From: Diphasiastrum complanatum
Lineage: Eukaryota > Streptophyta > Lycopodiopsida > Lycopodiales > Lycopodiaceae
Assembly: GCA_029204225.1 (NCBI GenBank)
Contig: MU832079.1
Span: 1 to 64,000 of the forward strand
Reading direction: 5' to 3'
DNA: 64,000 nucleotides
Both the position numbers and the translations under genes were made by a program. The notes under the pieces are model-generated. The model had not been told where the DNA came from. It ran no database searches and worked only from the letters and a program-made list of their open reading frames with translations. Shown in pieces: positions 10,612 through 21,274 of this stretch (position 1 is the stretch's first letter; the number at the start of each line of letters is the position of its first letter).

Positions 10612-12300
10612 ATGGCAGACGGAACCTCAAGTCCAAGTGGAGTGGCTACTATGCTGACTTATCTTGAAATATGTCAGCAACTACGTGTAGCACTCAAAGA
10701 AATGAACAATCAAAACAGTTTGCGAGATCAGCATATGAAAGTTTTGCTGACACAAGTCCAAACCTTACCTTTTCCAAATTTAGGTTTCCAACATGAACTA
10801 TATCTGGCGGAAAAGAAAGAAAAGAAACTTGAAGTCATGGATGATTGGCTGACCAAGTGGAACGGTTATTTCAGTCTTCACGATATTCCAGAGGAAAAGA
10901 ACATTGAGAGCATGGTCCTATTATTCTATGGCAAGGCACCATCTTGGTGGTGTAATTTGCAGCCGAAACCCGCCACATGGGACTTGTTCATGTAAGTGTT
11001 TAGGGGAAATCATGCATGGTTGCGGATGATTCTGACTACTATTAAAAATTCATAAAACTGCAAGATGGGACGAAGAGTTTGGACTCTTATCTTCAAGAAA
11101 TCATAGATTCATGGAATAAAATTCCATGTTCGATTCTGAGTTGGCGCTCTGGCAATTCATCCTAGGTTTGCCAAAGGACTATCAAAAAGAACGTAAGAGA
11201 AATGTGTTTCAATTTCTCGATGTCATACGAATTGCAAAAGCCTATGATTCCATAGTGGCATCCAAGAATCAATTTTAGGCAAATCTATCGGCACCCAAGG
11301 CAAGAAGCGAGTTCATAAAAGAGCTCAAACTAAATACTTTGACAAGCTTGATTTGATGGTATCAGAGCCCCAGGGAAAGAAACACATGTCCCAAGAGAAG
11401 GCTAAGAAGGCAAATCTATGTTCTATTTGCAATAAGCTTGGACACGTGATGAAGTTCTACTCGGAATGAAAGAAACCTGCAGCACAAGTCATTGATATGC
11501 CAGGTAATAAGCGTAAAAAAATGGAATAGTGATACAAGATAACAAAGAATTAGTTGATTTTGGATTTACAGCATGCAAATATAATTTTAGGCTACAAAAG
11601 GTTATTCAAGAGATCTCCATATACTAATAGTATATACAGATCACCAGCCTCTTAAATATTTTTGTGACCAACACAACCATAATCAAGTTGCAAATACAAT
11701 TAGTTACATTGGTGAGCTGAATGAACTTTCATTCACCCATATTTCCATAGATCTATATAATTTGATGAGACGACGATACGAAAACGACTCTCATTTTAGT
11801 CAGATACGGAAGTTGGTTCAAACTAGAACAAATGAAAACGAAATTGAGATGGAATTACAAGGGTACAAGGGTCTAAGAAAGATAAAAAGATTGTGGAACA
11901 ATTTGCCATTTGAAAAGGATTACTATTTTGGAATGAAAAAAGTTGTGTACCAAGGAATGATGAATTGAAAAAGAAATTCTTTTTCAGTGTCACGACACAA
12001 CCTGTGCAAGTCATCCAAGTATAAACAAGAGTTTACACTTGGTCAGAAGAGAGCATTGTTGGCCAAAACTCAAGCCATATGTCGAGTCTTATGTGCTAAA
12101 GTGTAAACCTTGTCAACTAACTACATATCAATACTTGAAGGACAGAGATTTATTGCATCCCTTAGATATCCCTAACAAGCGATGGACAAGCATATCTATG
12201 GATTTCATAGTTGGCCTTCAAGACCCAACATCAAAATGATTTTATCTAGGTGGTTGTGGATAGGTTAACTAAGTTAGCTACATTCAGTCCAGTTAAGTCA
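10612..12300 (+). mobile_element. Ty3/gypsy fragment (gag, knuckle, end of RH, start of INT), broken
   Basis: Gag starts MADGTSSPSGVA and carries the GKAPSWWCNLQ signature near 10930-10965 and a zinc knuckle CSICNKLGHVM near 11420-11450. The next recognisable part is a decayed RNase H end (LKYFCDQ, about 11650), then an integrase zinc-binding remnant (CKPCQ near 12100) and the integrase opening MDFIVGL near 12200. Most of reverse transcriptase is absent. It is a broken relic in intron 1 of the IPI1-like gene. Confidence 0.75.
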
Positions 12301-12399
12301 TGTCCACATCCAGTATTGAGGATTTGGAATAATCCTTGATGTGGATATTGTTGTATGTGATAATACATGCCCTCAAGGTGTTGCAACATTATTAATATG

Positions 12400-12845
12400 A
12401 TGCTGAGTTTTATGTACTGACCACAATACTCTCAAGTACTTTTGCAATCAGCCAGAGTTGTGAGGATACCAGGCACGTTGGGCCGAGCTGATGTAGGAAC
12501 TTCATTTGGAAATTCACTATTGCAAGGGTAAGGAGAATGTGTGGTAGTTGATGCATCATCTCGTATGATTTGTATCAGATGGCTTTTACGGTCATAGAGA
12601 GTGATCTCGTGGTAGAGATCAGGCATGCTCAACGGTCGGATGAGCACGGCTAGCAAGTGTGGCCTAGTGTGCATGTCATTACTAGTAATTCGGATGGTAC
12701 CACTAAGACGGGTACCTCTAATGGGGCACAGACTTATTTGACATACACCATTGATGATGGTATGCTTAAGAGAAATTGTAAGATATACATGCCAAACGTG
12801 AATGGACTTCGTAAGAAGATCCTTCATATTCTAGGTTTGAGATTT
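12400..12845 (+). mobile_element. gypsy RNase H-integrase linker fragment
   Basis: Near 12430-12480 the translation reads LKYFCNQPEL and YQARWAELM, the end of a gypsy RNase H. Near 12750-12835 it reads DDGMLKRNCKIYMPN and LRKKIL, typical of the linker just before the integrase zinc finger. It is a second small relic, distinct from the one to its left, and broken. Confidence 0.6.
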
Positions 12846-12849
12846 TAGT

Positions 12850-13225
12850 TACACCTCGATATTCCAATCAAGGCCAATAATGTAATTAATAACCTCGAAT
12901 GGGCCCAGGCACTCCAATTATGACATGCGGAGCAATGCATGGTGTTTGACAGCTATATGCATGCTGAGGAGTATGAATAGCAACTTTAGTTGAGATTAGT
13001 AGTGTATTATGTTTTGCATGGTATATGCACAAGAATCTAGTATGCTATAAGTAGCTAAGAAAAACTCGCCCTCCTAAACTTCCAAATTCCAAGTTGTGGT
13101 TACCAGAATCCTCTCCTCATCTGCATTAATTCATTGTGGCTCGAGGATGAAGCTATCGTGGGTTGATCTTTAGCTTCTAGTTGGTTGGGCGGTTTGGCTC
13201 TACAGTCTAAAGTTTTGGTGTGCAG
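12850..13225 (+). mobile_element. LTR, family shared with 45280-45720
   Basis: Two blocks match the better-preserved LTR at 45.3-45.7 kb. One is a GGCCC...CACTC(C/T)AATT block near 12900. The other is GGTTGGGCGGTTTGGCTC near 13181-13200 followed by an AGTCT word. The LTR at the right edge of the window shares GGTTGGG-GGTTT. This is probably a gypsy LTR, partial and old. Confidence 0.5.
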
Positions 13226-14690
13226 CAAGATCCTCAGGATCTGCAAGAGACGATCATCACAACTACCATCACGAAATCGAACTTAGATTGCGTCTTAGGT
13301 AGGCCAATAATAAATCCATTGGCATACTCTCCCATCAACCTTGGGAAAATTCCAATGGGTCGAGCAAACTTGGAGGGCTACATCTCTCTACCATGTTCAC
13401 TTGACAAGCGGTGCAACGTTGAACGTACTCTCTTATGTCTCATCGCAGAAGTGGCCAAAAATAGGATACATGTGCTTTATCATTATCTTATTCAAGCCAC
13501 AAAAATTTACACACATCCTAAATGATTCATCTTTCTTCTTCGATTGGTGAAGTGCTAGGCTTAAGATACTCGTCGAATATCCTTCTCGGCTCTCCCTCCT
13601 CCTGAAGGCTCGTCCTATAAGGAGATCGACAGAAATGTACTATCCCTTGAACCAACTCAATCATGTGTTCCACATTTCTATACCTAGCTGGGTTTTCTTG
13701 ATTTGTTAAACTAGAGAAGCTAAATGATAACATGCTTGTAGTCGATAATACTATATAAACTAGGTGCACCAAATTACCATCATTGAAATAAATTTAAGTA
13801 AATGTCAAGGAGAAGTAATGATTGGAGATAATTTTGGGGTATTACAAGAATGCTTGCCATGTGCTAATCAGGAAAGACACGCCAACTTAGCCCAACCATT
13901 TTGCTTCTTCTTTTTAGATCAAATGATTTCAAAAAGTGATAACATTGATAATGCTGACAATCTTCACACTTTCCATGAATCTCCCATTTGAATTGGGATT
14001 ATGAAGAGAAAAAATTATCATTTCCTTCCATCCTGCAAATACTTTCCCACAAATTGTTTGGTAGAGTTTGTCTCTAATGCTAGTAATGATTTTTGGCATC
14101 TTCGCTTGTTATAACATAGAGAGTGTGAGTACTTATTAACTTGATACAAGTCAATACAAACTTGGTACCTTGGCTTGATCAAAAAGTATTCACCATCAAG
14201 TCCATCCCAACAATTTATTTTACAATAACACCAATGGCAATAGCTAATACACCACATGTTAAAAGTTCAATAGAGATACTCACCTTAAAAATATATTATC
14301 TGAAGGCACACATCATAATGAGAAATCAATCTAATACTCAGTTGTGCAATCTCAATCAGCCTTTAGGAGATATATCACCAATCCCTATTTCCAAATTCCT
14401 AGCACTATAGTTACACAAAGTAAGCTAATTGAGACTTCCAAAAAATACATATCGAATATGCAAGTACACAATTCGAATTCAACTAGACTACATATAGGTG
14501 GGAACTAGAATTAACAAACATACAAAAAGAAATAAAACAAAATTGTAAATGAAGGAGCAACTTAACATGAAAGATTGCCACATTAATCTTACACTTTTAT
14601 AACAAACTTCATCACATAAAAACAAGACATATTATAGGATCCATTACAACAGACTACTGAGCATCTTCTACAAAAAAAAGAAGGGAATAA
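13226..14690. other. Intron 1 sequence, unassigned
   Basis: Includes a minus frame at 13527-13772 (NPARYRNVEHMIELVQ, then FDEYLKP) and a plus frame at 13220-13525. Neither shows a family I recognise. They may be decayed repeat coding sequence. No splice-bounded IPI1 motif was found here. Confidence 0.35.
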
Positions 14691-14692
14691 GA

Positions 14693-14698
14693 ACTTGC
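14693..14698 (-). other. Putative GC splice donor of IPI1-like intron 1
   Basis: After the AGA codon, the minus strand reads GCAAGT at 14698-14693. Plants use GC-AG introns at roughly one percent of sites, nearly always with this strong match to U1 snRNA. The nearest GT (14694-14693) would shift exon 2 out of frame. Confidence 0.6.
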
Positions 14699-14761
14699 TC
14701 TGAAATCCACTCCTATGCCTTTCGACTTGGACTTGGAAGCCTTCTTCTTTCCTGGAGCCAT
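14699..14761 (-). CDS. IPI1: IPI1/TEX10-like protein, exon 1 with start codon
   Basis: Sixty-three bases encode MAPGKKKASKSKSKGIGVDFR. The ATG at 14761 is followed by a lysine/serine-rich tail, as in other IPI1 proteins, where it probably serves nucleolar targeting. GVDFR then lines up with the GVDFKK motif that directly precedes the KVKxKxGRKLPP block of exon 2. The exon ends in phase 0, as exon 2 requires. The following intron bases are GCAAGT, the usual form of a GC donor, so the intron appears to be GC-AG. Intron 1 is then 14698-8213 (about 6.5 kb) and holds gypsy debris. The remaining uncertainty is the exact donor, since no in-frame GT alternative fits. Confidence 0.82.
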
Positions 14762-14897
14762 CTCACAATCGCTTTGAGGCTAGTAAAATTTGGCTATAAG
14801 GTCTCCCCGCTCTCCAAAATCAAATTGAGATATGCAGTTGATCGTTGCGTCGTTCAAACCTCCAAAACACAACTTTAGCAAGATCAGAACCTGCAAT
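14762..14897 (-). promoter_or_regulatory. Probable 5' UTR of the IPI1-like gene
   Basis: On the minus strand this is directly upstream of the ATG. A GATTGCAG that could be a 5' UTR splice acceptor ends near 14891. An in-frame stop precedes the ATG, so the start is not further upstream in this frame. No clear TATA box was recognised. Confidence 0.35.
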
Positions 14898-16470
14898 CAT
14901 CATGACAAGAAAAGAGGCCAACATATTAGAACTAGCAATTAGACATTGCAAGCAACCCAAGAACATCAAGCTAGATAGTAATTAGCATTAACCAAAACTC
15001 TCAGGTGGCCCATGCAACTACTTTTAAATACAAGTAGCAATTGTGGAGTACATCTCCGACTACTTGTGTAATCTTTCCATGTTTCTATCATCCTTCGATT
15101 CTTTTATTTGTTTATCAGAGCCTCGAGATCTTGATGCATATGGCAAAGGAGTTAGAGAAAGTGCATGACATTAAGAGGTTTGCTCGGAGATAGTTATGTG
15201 GGAAATGATATGTGGATAAACTAGCCCATGCAAGATCTTAGCCCACTTGATAGCAATGGAGACGAAATTTATTGTGAAGACAATAGCGAGTACATTATAA
15301 AATAGAATACATGGATGATAAGCTCTTAGGCTTTCTCACAACATGTGAGCCCCACTGCAATTATAGATTTCAAAAAATCTATCACAAAAGGCCCACTTGA
15401 GTTCCACAAATTTTATGCAGGAGCTGGTCAAGGTTCTGGTTTCAGGTATAAGGTTTAGAGATGATGAAAGCAAAATTGGAATGTTCTGCTACAAAATCTT
15501 GATGTGAGCTCCAAACCAGCTAGTTTCTCATGCCATTTCATAGTCACGCAATCACAGCAAAGCAATTGTGAGAGAGAGGAAGAAAGAAAGTTTCATTAAT
15601 GTCATTGAGACACCAAAAAGTACATAAGATTTGTAATACATCTCAAGTGTGTTCTAACCAAGGGGGAATGTCTCTGCTGAAACCGTAAAAGAAAAACTCA
15701 TAACCAACAATAAGAACGACTAATGGATGACACTCTAACCTACAAGATCAATAGGACAGCTCATAAAACCATCTACAATTACGTATCAAATAGTGTCTTG
15801 AGACACATGACTGAACAGCATCATGATGGTGGATTAACATAAGACTAAAGCTAAATACACTAAAAGTGTGTAACCACTACTATCATGACGCATGTCGAAA
15901 GAAAGATGTGATGGAGGACGCTAAAGATGATGTTGCTAAAGTCGGTGCAGAAGGAGTTGTAGCTGAGGGAGTCCCATGTCGTCATGGATGATGTCTATGC
16001 GTGAATGATCGTGTGGCGTGGCGTGAGGCTATAGAAGTTGTAGGTATTTGTACTCTACATTGTCTCTGATTTTAGTGTTTAAATGGAATGGAATGGTGGT
16101 CTCATCCTCTAACCTTCACTCCATGGATGTCCTGGGGCGACGACTGGAACAGAAGAAGGTGATGCGAAGCTGAGTATCCCTCCTACTATGTTGATCGTCC
16201 TGGCATGTCTCTCTCCCAAGGCAAACCATCTCTCCTAGCATCAAAGCTACATGCTGCAGACACTCATATGTGATCAAGGAATGGAGCGTAACTAGATGAT
16301 CACAAAAGAAATAGAGCTATTTATTTCCCTCTGATGGATGATAATTATCCCTACTTTTATCAAAAAAGATGGGAAAACCCATGATCAAACAAGAAGTTTA
16401 AAGTATTTAAAATACTACCGTAGAACGGCAAAAATGAAATAAGCTACCCAAAAGCTAAGTAAAACTTAGA
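14898..16470. other. No recognisable gene, possible old repeat DNA
   Basis: Between the IPI1-like 5' end and the non-LTR element, frames are short on both strands and no LTR edges, primer site or exon signature were recognised. A GAGAGAGAGGAAGAAAGAAAG purine stretch lies near 15570-15590. Confidence 0.4.
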
Positions 16471-16572
16471 ATAGTAAGCTAATTACTTAAAACCAACTGC
16501 CCGATGTAAATCAGTAACTAAATAGTAAGCTAATTACTCAAAACCAACTGCCTGATGTAAATCACTAACTAA
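16471..16572. repeat. 51-bp tandem duplication
   Basis: ATAGTAAGCTAATTACT begins at 16471 and again at 16522, followed by AAAACCAACTGCC and GATGTAAATCA in both. The two 51-base copies differ at about three positions. They lie just past the 3' end of the non-LTR element coding region. Confidence 0.85.
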
Positions 16573-16589
16573 AATAGATCCACTAATAG

Positions 16590-17020
16590 GTAATGCAAGA
16601 AGCTTTGAAGCAGCTGCTCGTGCAAACTAAGCTCGTCGAAGAATTGAAATCGCCTATGAACGTTGTAATGCTATAGAAATACGCTGACGGTAGAAAGAAA
16701 CAATGACGGAAGGTAAGGTAATGCTTTGTCCTTGGCGTTTCACCATATGCTCCGCACATAAGGATAAAAAATCATTAAATTTCTTGTGAAGACAACCATA
16801 TGTTTCCAGGGCAAAGGGGATGAAATCTTCACCGGGTGCACGATCATTATAGTCTCGTTCCTTTTCTTGAGCTGCTTGAGATGCAACAGCCCCTTGCGTG
16901 GTGGAAGAACGACGAAGGAGGTCCTGACGAGAGGGATTAGCAATTACAAAAATCTCCTAGAGTACGAATTTCATCACGCGAGAGAACAAGGTCAACTCGT
17001 CATCGGGTAGATTGTGAAGA
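16590..17020 (-). pseudogene. Non-LTR element restriction-like endonuclease tail
   Basis: Past the stop near 17000, the minus strand still encodes endonuclease-like sequence in shifted frames. RVDLVLSRDEIRTLGD near 16945-17010 is the expected acidic core strand of a PD-(D/E)xK fold. ERDYNDRAPGEDFIPFALE and TYGCLH follow near 16790-16860, then FYRQRISIALQR near 16660-16700. The pattern (R)VDLV...YxxR...PFAxExxGxLH matches the C-terminus of RLE-encoding elements. At least two frame changes and two stops separate the pieces. Confidence 0.65.
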
Positions 17021-18808
17021 AGGCCCTAGTAAAATGTGTGTCTGTTCTCGAACAACATGAAAGCCACTATCATGAGCAATAGCAGCAAGAGCATCACGAA
17101 TGAAATCATGTGAAACAATACGTTCTCCACCTGAGGGGCATCGCATAAGATGAGTACCCAAGGAATCCAACACATGCCCGCATGAACACTTACAGATACC
17201 AATTAACAATGGATGTGGAAGTCCCAATCTGGTTCGAAGGGCAGTTATAAACAAGTCATTGTTGAGTCGCAATAGTGGAAGAATTGGACGTGCAACCACC
17301 CAAGCCCCAGCACCTGGACCGGCACAAGAAAGAAGACGAGCTCGAACTGCATCAGAAGGTGAATCTTTGATAAGTTGACTGAAGGAATAAGAGTGAAGAT
17401 GCTCCATAGTAGTCTTCTGAAAAACTCGTTGTTGATTTGCCACCAAAGATTCAAAGGGAGGCACAAAAGGCTGTACAAGTGGTGGAGCAATGCGTAGAGC
17501 TTGTTGAAAAGCAAGATTGCCAGTCTCCACATGAGCCACCATATCAAGAAGAAGAGGCTGGTTACCCTGCTGAAACCTGGAGACTAGTGCAAAGGCAACA
17601 AGAGCCCAACTTCCGAGAAAAGTAGTTGGTGCAATGCAAGCAGTAGATACTAGGCCAACACCACCATAGGAGGTAGGAAGAGAAATTTGCCGCTTAGAAA
17701 ACTGACCTTCACAAGGGTCAAAGGATCCTGGCCCCAAAAGGTGACCAAATACACCCAGTAAAGTATCATCAAAATCCTGAAGTAAGAATATTATATCAAG
17801 TAAAGGAGATACACAACGTAGAAGATAGCTAGGATGTTGAGCAAAGCACTGAGTGAAAATTCCAAATGCAACTTGAGAATTTCCAAGCTTTGGCAACATA
17901 TCAGCATGTCGAGCAAATCCATCTAGAGCTTTCCGCATAAATGAATTGACATATCCAGAAGAACCAATGGGAACACTCAATGCCTTAATCCCAAGCTGAG
18001 GAGTAATGAAACCTTCATCTGCTGGAAGGCCTTTTGGGCACCAAGCAACGCAGTTATCCTTGTTCACTGTAAGCCCAATAGAAGAAAGTTGAGCTGAGAA
18101 ATGCAAAAAAGCGGGGACGACTTCACTTGCAGGCCCCACAATATGAGTATCATCTGCAATAGAGGGGAATAGACAAGACGAAAAAGCTGTAGTTGTAGTA
18201 CGCAATGCGCGATAATGTGCCAAAGCAAAGAGAGGACCACCCAAGGGATCCCCTTGTCGAGTTCTTTCAGCAGAAGAAATGACGGTAACATCACCAACAC
18301 GAGAAGCATGACTAAATTATAAAGGAGAACTTTTTGAATAGAAGCTCCGCACAAAAGGAATGAGCATGGCAAGTGTATCCTGAGCACCACGAAGTTCTTG
18401 AAAGATAGTCGCCGGAGAAATCGAGTTAAAAGCATTAGCAACATCAACTTGCAATACTACCCAGTCAGGATAAATATCCAAAATAGCGTGTAAAGCATGA
18501 ACGACTATCTCACAACCGCCAGGAGTAGCACACCCAAATTGAAATGGAAAAAGATGAGCATGAAATGCTTCTCGAAATTGGAAACAGAGTGCCCTTGCCA
18601 CTAACCTGTATATACATTCCCCCACTGCAATTGGACGCACACCACCATAAGCTTTATCCAAAGCTAAAAGACGAGCAGCACCTAAAAAATGAGCAACTGA
18701 AGGCGGGATTTGCCCAGATGCAATGAAAGAGCACACCTTGAAGAGAAGATCAAGGCCACTAGCAGAATCTTCTGATGAAAAACAATCACGTAGATGTTCC
18801 AAAACCAT
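17000..18808 (-). pseudogene. Non-LTR element reverse transcriptase, thumb and C-terminal knuckle
   Basis: One phase runs from 18808 to 17000, with an in-frame stop at 18317-18319. It carries all the core RT motifs in order: GAARLLALDK and GVRPIAVGECIYRLVA (fingers), LQVDVANAFNSISP (motif A), RQGDPLGGPLFALAHYRALR (motif B), and SIADDTHIVGP (motif C). A thumb/connection region of about 250 residues follows. The last 60 residues hold CKCSCGHVLDSLGTHLMRC, then GGERIVSHDFIRDAL. This C-x-C...H-x3-C knuckle and HDxIRDAL helix are typical of the linker before an RLE domain. Confidence 0.85.
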
Positions 18809-19244
18809 TCCTGAAGGTCCACCAGCTGAGAGGTGAGGACTACGCAGAAAAGCTTTTATAAAATGAGCTTCTGCAAGTTGAAGGTCGGAGTCAGGCTGAA
18901 AGTCAACACAAATAAAGGAAGAGTATCATTAGCATGGGGATGAAGTTGTTCCAATGCCTGAATAGTTGTAGAAGAAGGTGTTGCTAAAATTGATGAAGCA
19001 AGAGCGTGTGCAGCCCGAGAAAATTCACCAGCTTGTCCAAGCAAAACACGACGACGTAGACGACTATGAATAGGAATGGATCCCGAGTCGGAGCCTGAAT
19101 TAAACCCCGTTTTGCTGCAAGTGCATTGCAACGAAGAAAAACTTCCTCTTGTAAATTTTCCCAATCACCTGACATGAAACGCCGAATTATGTTACATGTT
19201 TCCCGATGACCTGCTTCACCACCTCTAGGAGGAAGAGGCAAACA

Positions 19245-19865
19245 CTAAAGGGGAAAGAGCAAAAAAATATGCCAAGCCGCGATATCAGAAGGGTTGGTAG
19301 CTAAACGAGTCAAAGGTAGTCGAAGAGCTTTTTGAACGTCAAGGCGAAGGGCCATAGGAATGCGGGCAAAAAGGCGTGGTCGAGGAAAACCAAGATAAAA
19401 GGAGCCCAAAATATCAAGATTGCGAGCCCAACTTGAGTCGGGAGGAGAAAGTGGAGTAGGATGAGGGGTTTGGAGAGATTCTAAAAGGGAAGCTCGTTGT
19501 TGGAAGACAGTACAAGCATTTTGATGCCAGGAAAGGCCTGCAACCTGCATATATAAATGTCCGCATCCTGGACAAGGAACACGGGAGGGATGAGGTATAG
19601 GATTCTGCGAGGATGACGAAGGAGAAGAAGAAACAGGAGAACAAATATGTGGGGGACAATACGGTGCAAGCGAAGGAAGAGATGCAACAATAGGTGATTC
19701 ATGGCGAGGACGATTAGAGGCAGGTGGGGATGGAAGAGATGGTGAAGCAGGTCTCTTTTTGTGTTGATTTGCACTTTGATCCATAGTGCGAATGTCCTCA
19801 TTGCCATCATCCATTGAAAATACTTGAGATGCCCCAAATAGCAGTCTTTGAAATTGTTGTCTCAC
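19245..19865 (-). pseudogene. Non-LTR element, N-terminal region with zinc finger
   Basis: This 206-residue frame starts MRQQFQRLLFGASQVFSMDD. A serine/proline-rich stretch follows, then a finger near residues 99-119: CPGCGHLYMQVAGLSWHQNAC (C-x2-C...H-x4-C spacing). R2-type elements carry such fingers at their N-terminus for target DNA binding. The frame then shows a hydrophobic, arginine-rich tail. The next in-phase piece (18984-19241) continues with CNIIRRFMSGDWENLQEEV. The element's own start codon could be this ATG, or one further upstream that has been lost. Confidence 0.65.
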
Positions 19866-21270
19866 ATGAATTGACTATTGATGCTTTGTAGATCCGTTCC
19901 TTTGAGCTGAAAAAATCAAAAAACTTGCGCCAACTTCAAGCGCTCACCAACAGAGTTTTCGGCAACCAATCTGTTTAGTCTTTGACAGTTCGCTCTTTTC
20001 CTTTCTGCAAACCAGCGTTTTCACCCCTTGATAATTTTCTCGCTTGATGAAACAAGGCAGGGCGCAGTTGCTGGTTGTTGGTAATCAGAGAGATGTCTGA
20101 ATCGATCCTGATTGGAATGGAAGCTAGGTGCGTGGAGTGATGCACGACTTGGTAGGGCAACCAGCACTGGTAAGTTATAATTCAGTCGTCTTCACAGACT
20201 AGAAACCTCATGACAGGTCTGAACTGAGGTCTGAACCACCGTTGATCACCAGCGCAAAAAGCAAGATTCAATCTGTCTATGAATACTACTGCCACTGACA
20301 GAAAACTAACGTGGTTGACACCAAAGGAAGATCGATTCTGTCCGCATGCATGCAAAGATCTGATGAAGGAGGGCTGTGTTTGCTATGGACATGCAGTGTC
20401 TTAGTTTGCATAGCAGATGGGGGACGTTCCTGAGCAACTCAATTTCCAATGAAGAACGGTACCTGAGCAACTCAATCAATTGTAGAGAGCAGTAGCTTGC
20501 AAGTCCAGGAGAACAAACCAGCTTTGATCAGGTCGTAGATGGGGCGTTGGTCTTCCCTATGGCTGTATCTTGCTATCTTTGTGTCAAACGTGCTTCCTTC
20601 TCAACTGGACAGGCTGAAAATACTGGTATTGTAGCGCAGGTTCATCGTTGATCCTATCGCTCTTGTCAATCCATCATTTGGTGGCTCTCTGGAGCGTCGC
20701 GGCGTCGCGGCTAGCAGCGCAATGGAGAACCGGAGTTTCAACCTCAATCCTCAATCCTCAATCCTGCGTCGGATTTGAAAAACTAGCAGAATTTTGTTCT
20801 ATGATTCTCAGAAAACTTGCTGCGTCAGGTCAGGGGTTTTTAAATTTTCCCCAAAACTTCAAAACTTTGTATCTGCCTTGATTTTCAGACCCCATCGGTT
20901 TTGAAGAGGAACATCAATCCTTCAGCAGCCGCTCGCCCTCGTCCACAAAGCCGCCATCGATCAGCCCCTGGCACTAATGAATGCTTCTTCGTTTGCAACG
21001 GAGGCTCCAAACTTGATACCAAAGAAACTTTGGATGGCACTAATGAATGAACTGCTTATAATTTAAAAGCTAATGCCAAGTGCTAGGTTTCCTTTGTATT
21101 TTGGAACCATCTTCCCATGATCTTCCCACTTTGTATTTTCGAACCATCTTTCCATGACCTTCTCACACACGATGTTCAATGTGGATTCTACAACTAGTGA
21201 TTTTTTGTGACTTTTTTTTTTATATAATCAGCCAATCAAATGTTGACACATAGCACATGAGTTTTTTTTA
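19866..21270. other. No recognisable gene; possible 5' UTR of the non-LTR element
   Basis: The part nearest 19866 may be the element's 5' UTR (it reads on the minus strand), but no edge is visible. A short CAATCCT triplication lies at about 20742-20765. No host exon signature was recognised on either strand. Confidence 0.35.
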
Positions 21271-21274
21271 GTGA

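Larger units (their letters stand above)
16590..19865 (-). mobile_element. Non-LTR retrotransposon with restriction-like endonuclease (RLE type)
   Basis: Reading on the minus strand: an N-terminal zinc finger; a linker with an RRRVLLGQAGEFSRAAHAL helix; a full reverse transcriptase with VRPIAVGE, VDVANAFNS (catalytic Asp), QGDPLGGPLFALA and IADDTHI (catalytic DD); a thumb; a C-terminal zinc knuckle; and an RLE-type tail. There is no N-terminal apurinic endonuclease of the L1 kind. This plan is that of R2/NeSL/Utopia-like elements. The copy is inactive, with several in-frame stops (for example near 18317 and 17000) and frame changes in the linker and tail. Its 5' and 3' UTR limits and any target duplication were not determined, and it may extend to about 20.6 kb on the right. 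Confidence 0.8.

Noticed and set aside
13527-13772. Minus frame (NVEHMIELVQ, FDEYLKP) as an extra IPI1 exon
   Set aside because: It does not fit the phase 0 join of exons 1 and 2, and GVDFR-KVKHK is continuous without it.
14693-14695. GT donor within GCAAGT for intron 1
   Set aside because: Using it shifts exon 2 out of the family frame; the GC donor keeps it.
16580-16760. U2 snRNA target next to the non-LTR element, as for Utopia elements
   Set aside because: No U2-like sequence was recognised on either side of the element.
17000-18808. Group II intron or telomerase-type reverse transcriptase
   Set aside because: The knuckle, the HDxIRDAL helix and the endonuclease-like tail place it with RLE-type non-LTR elements.
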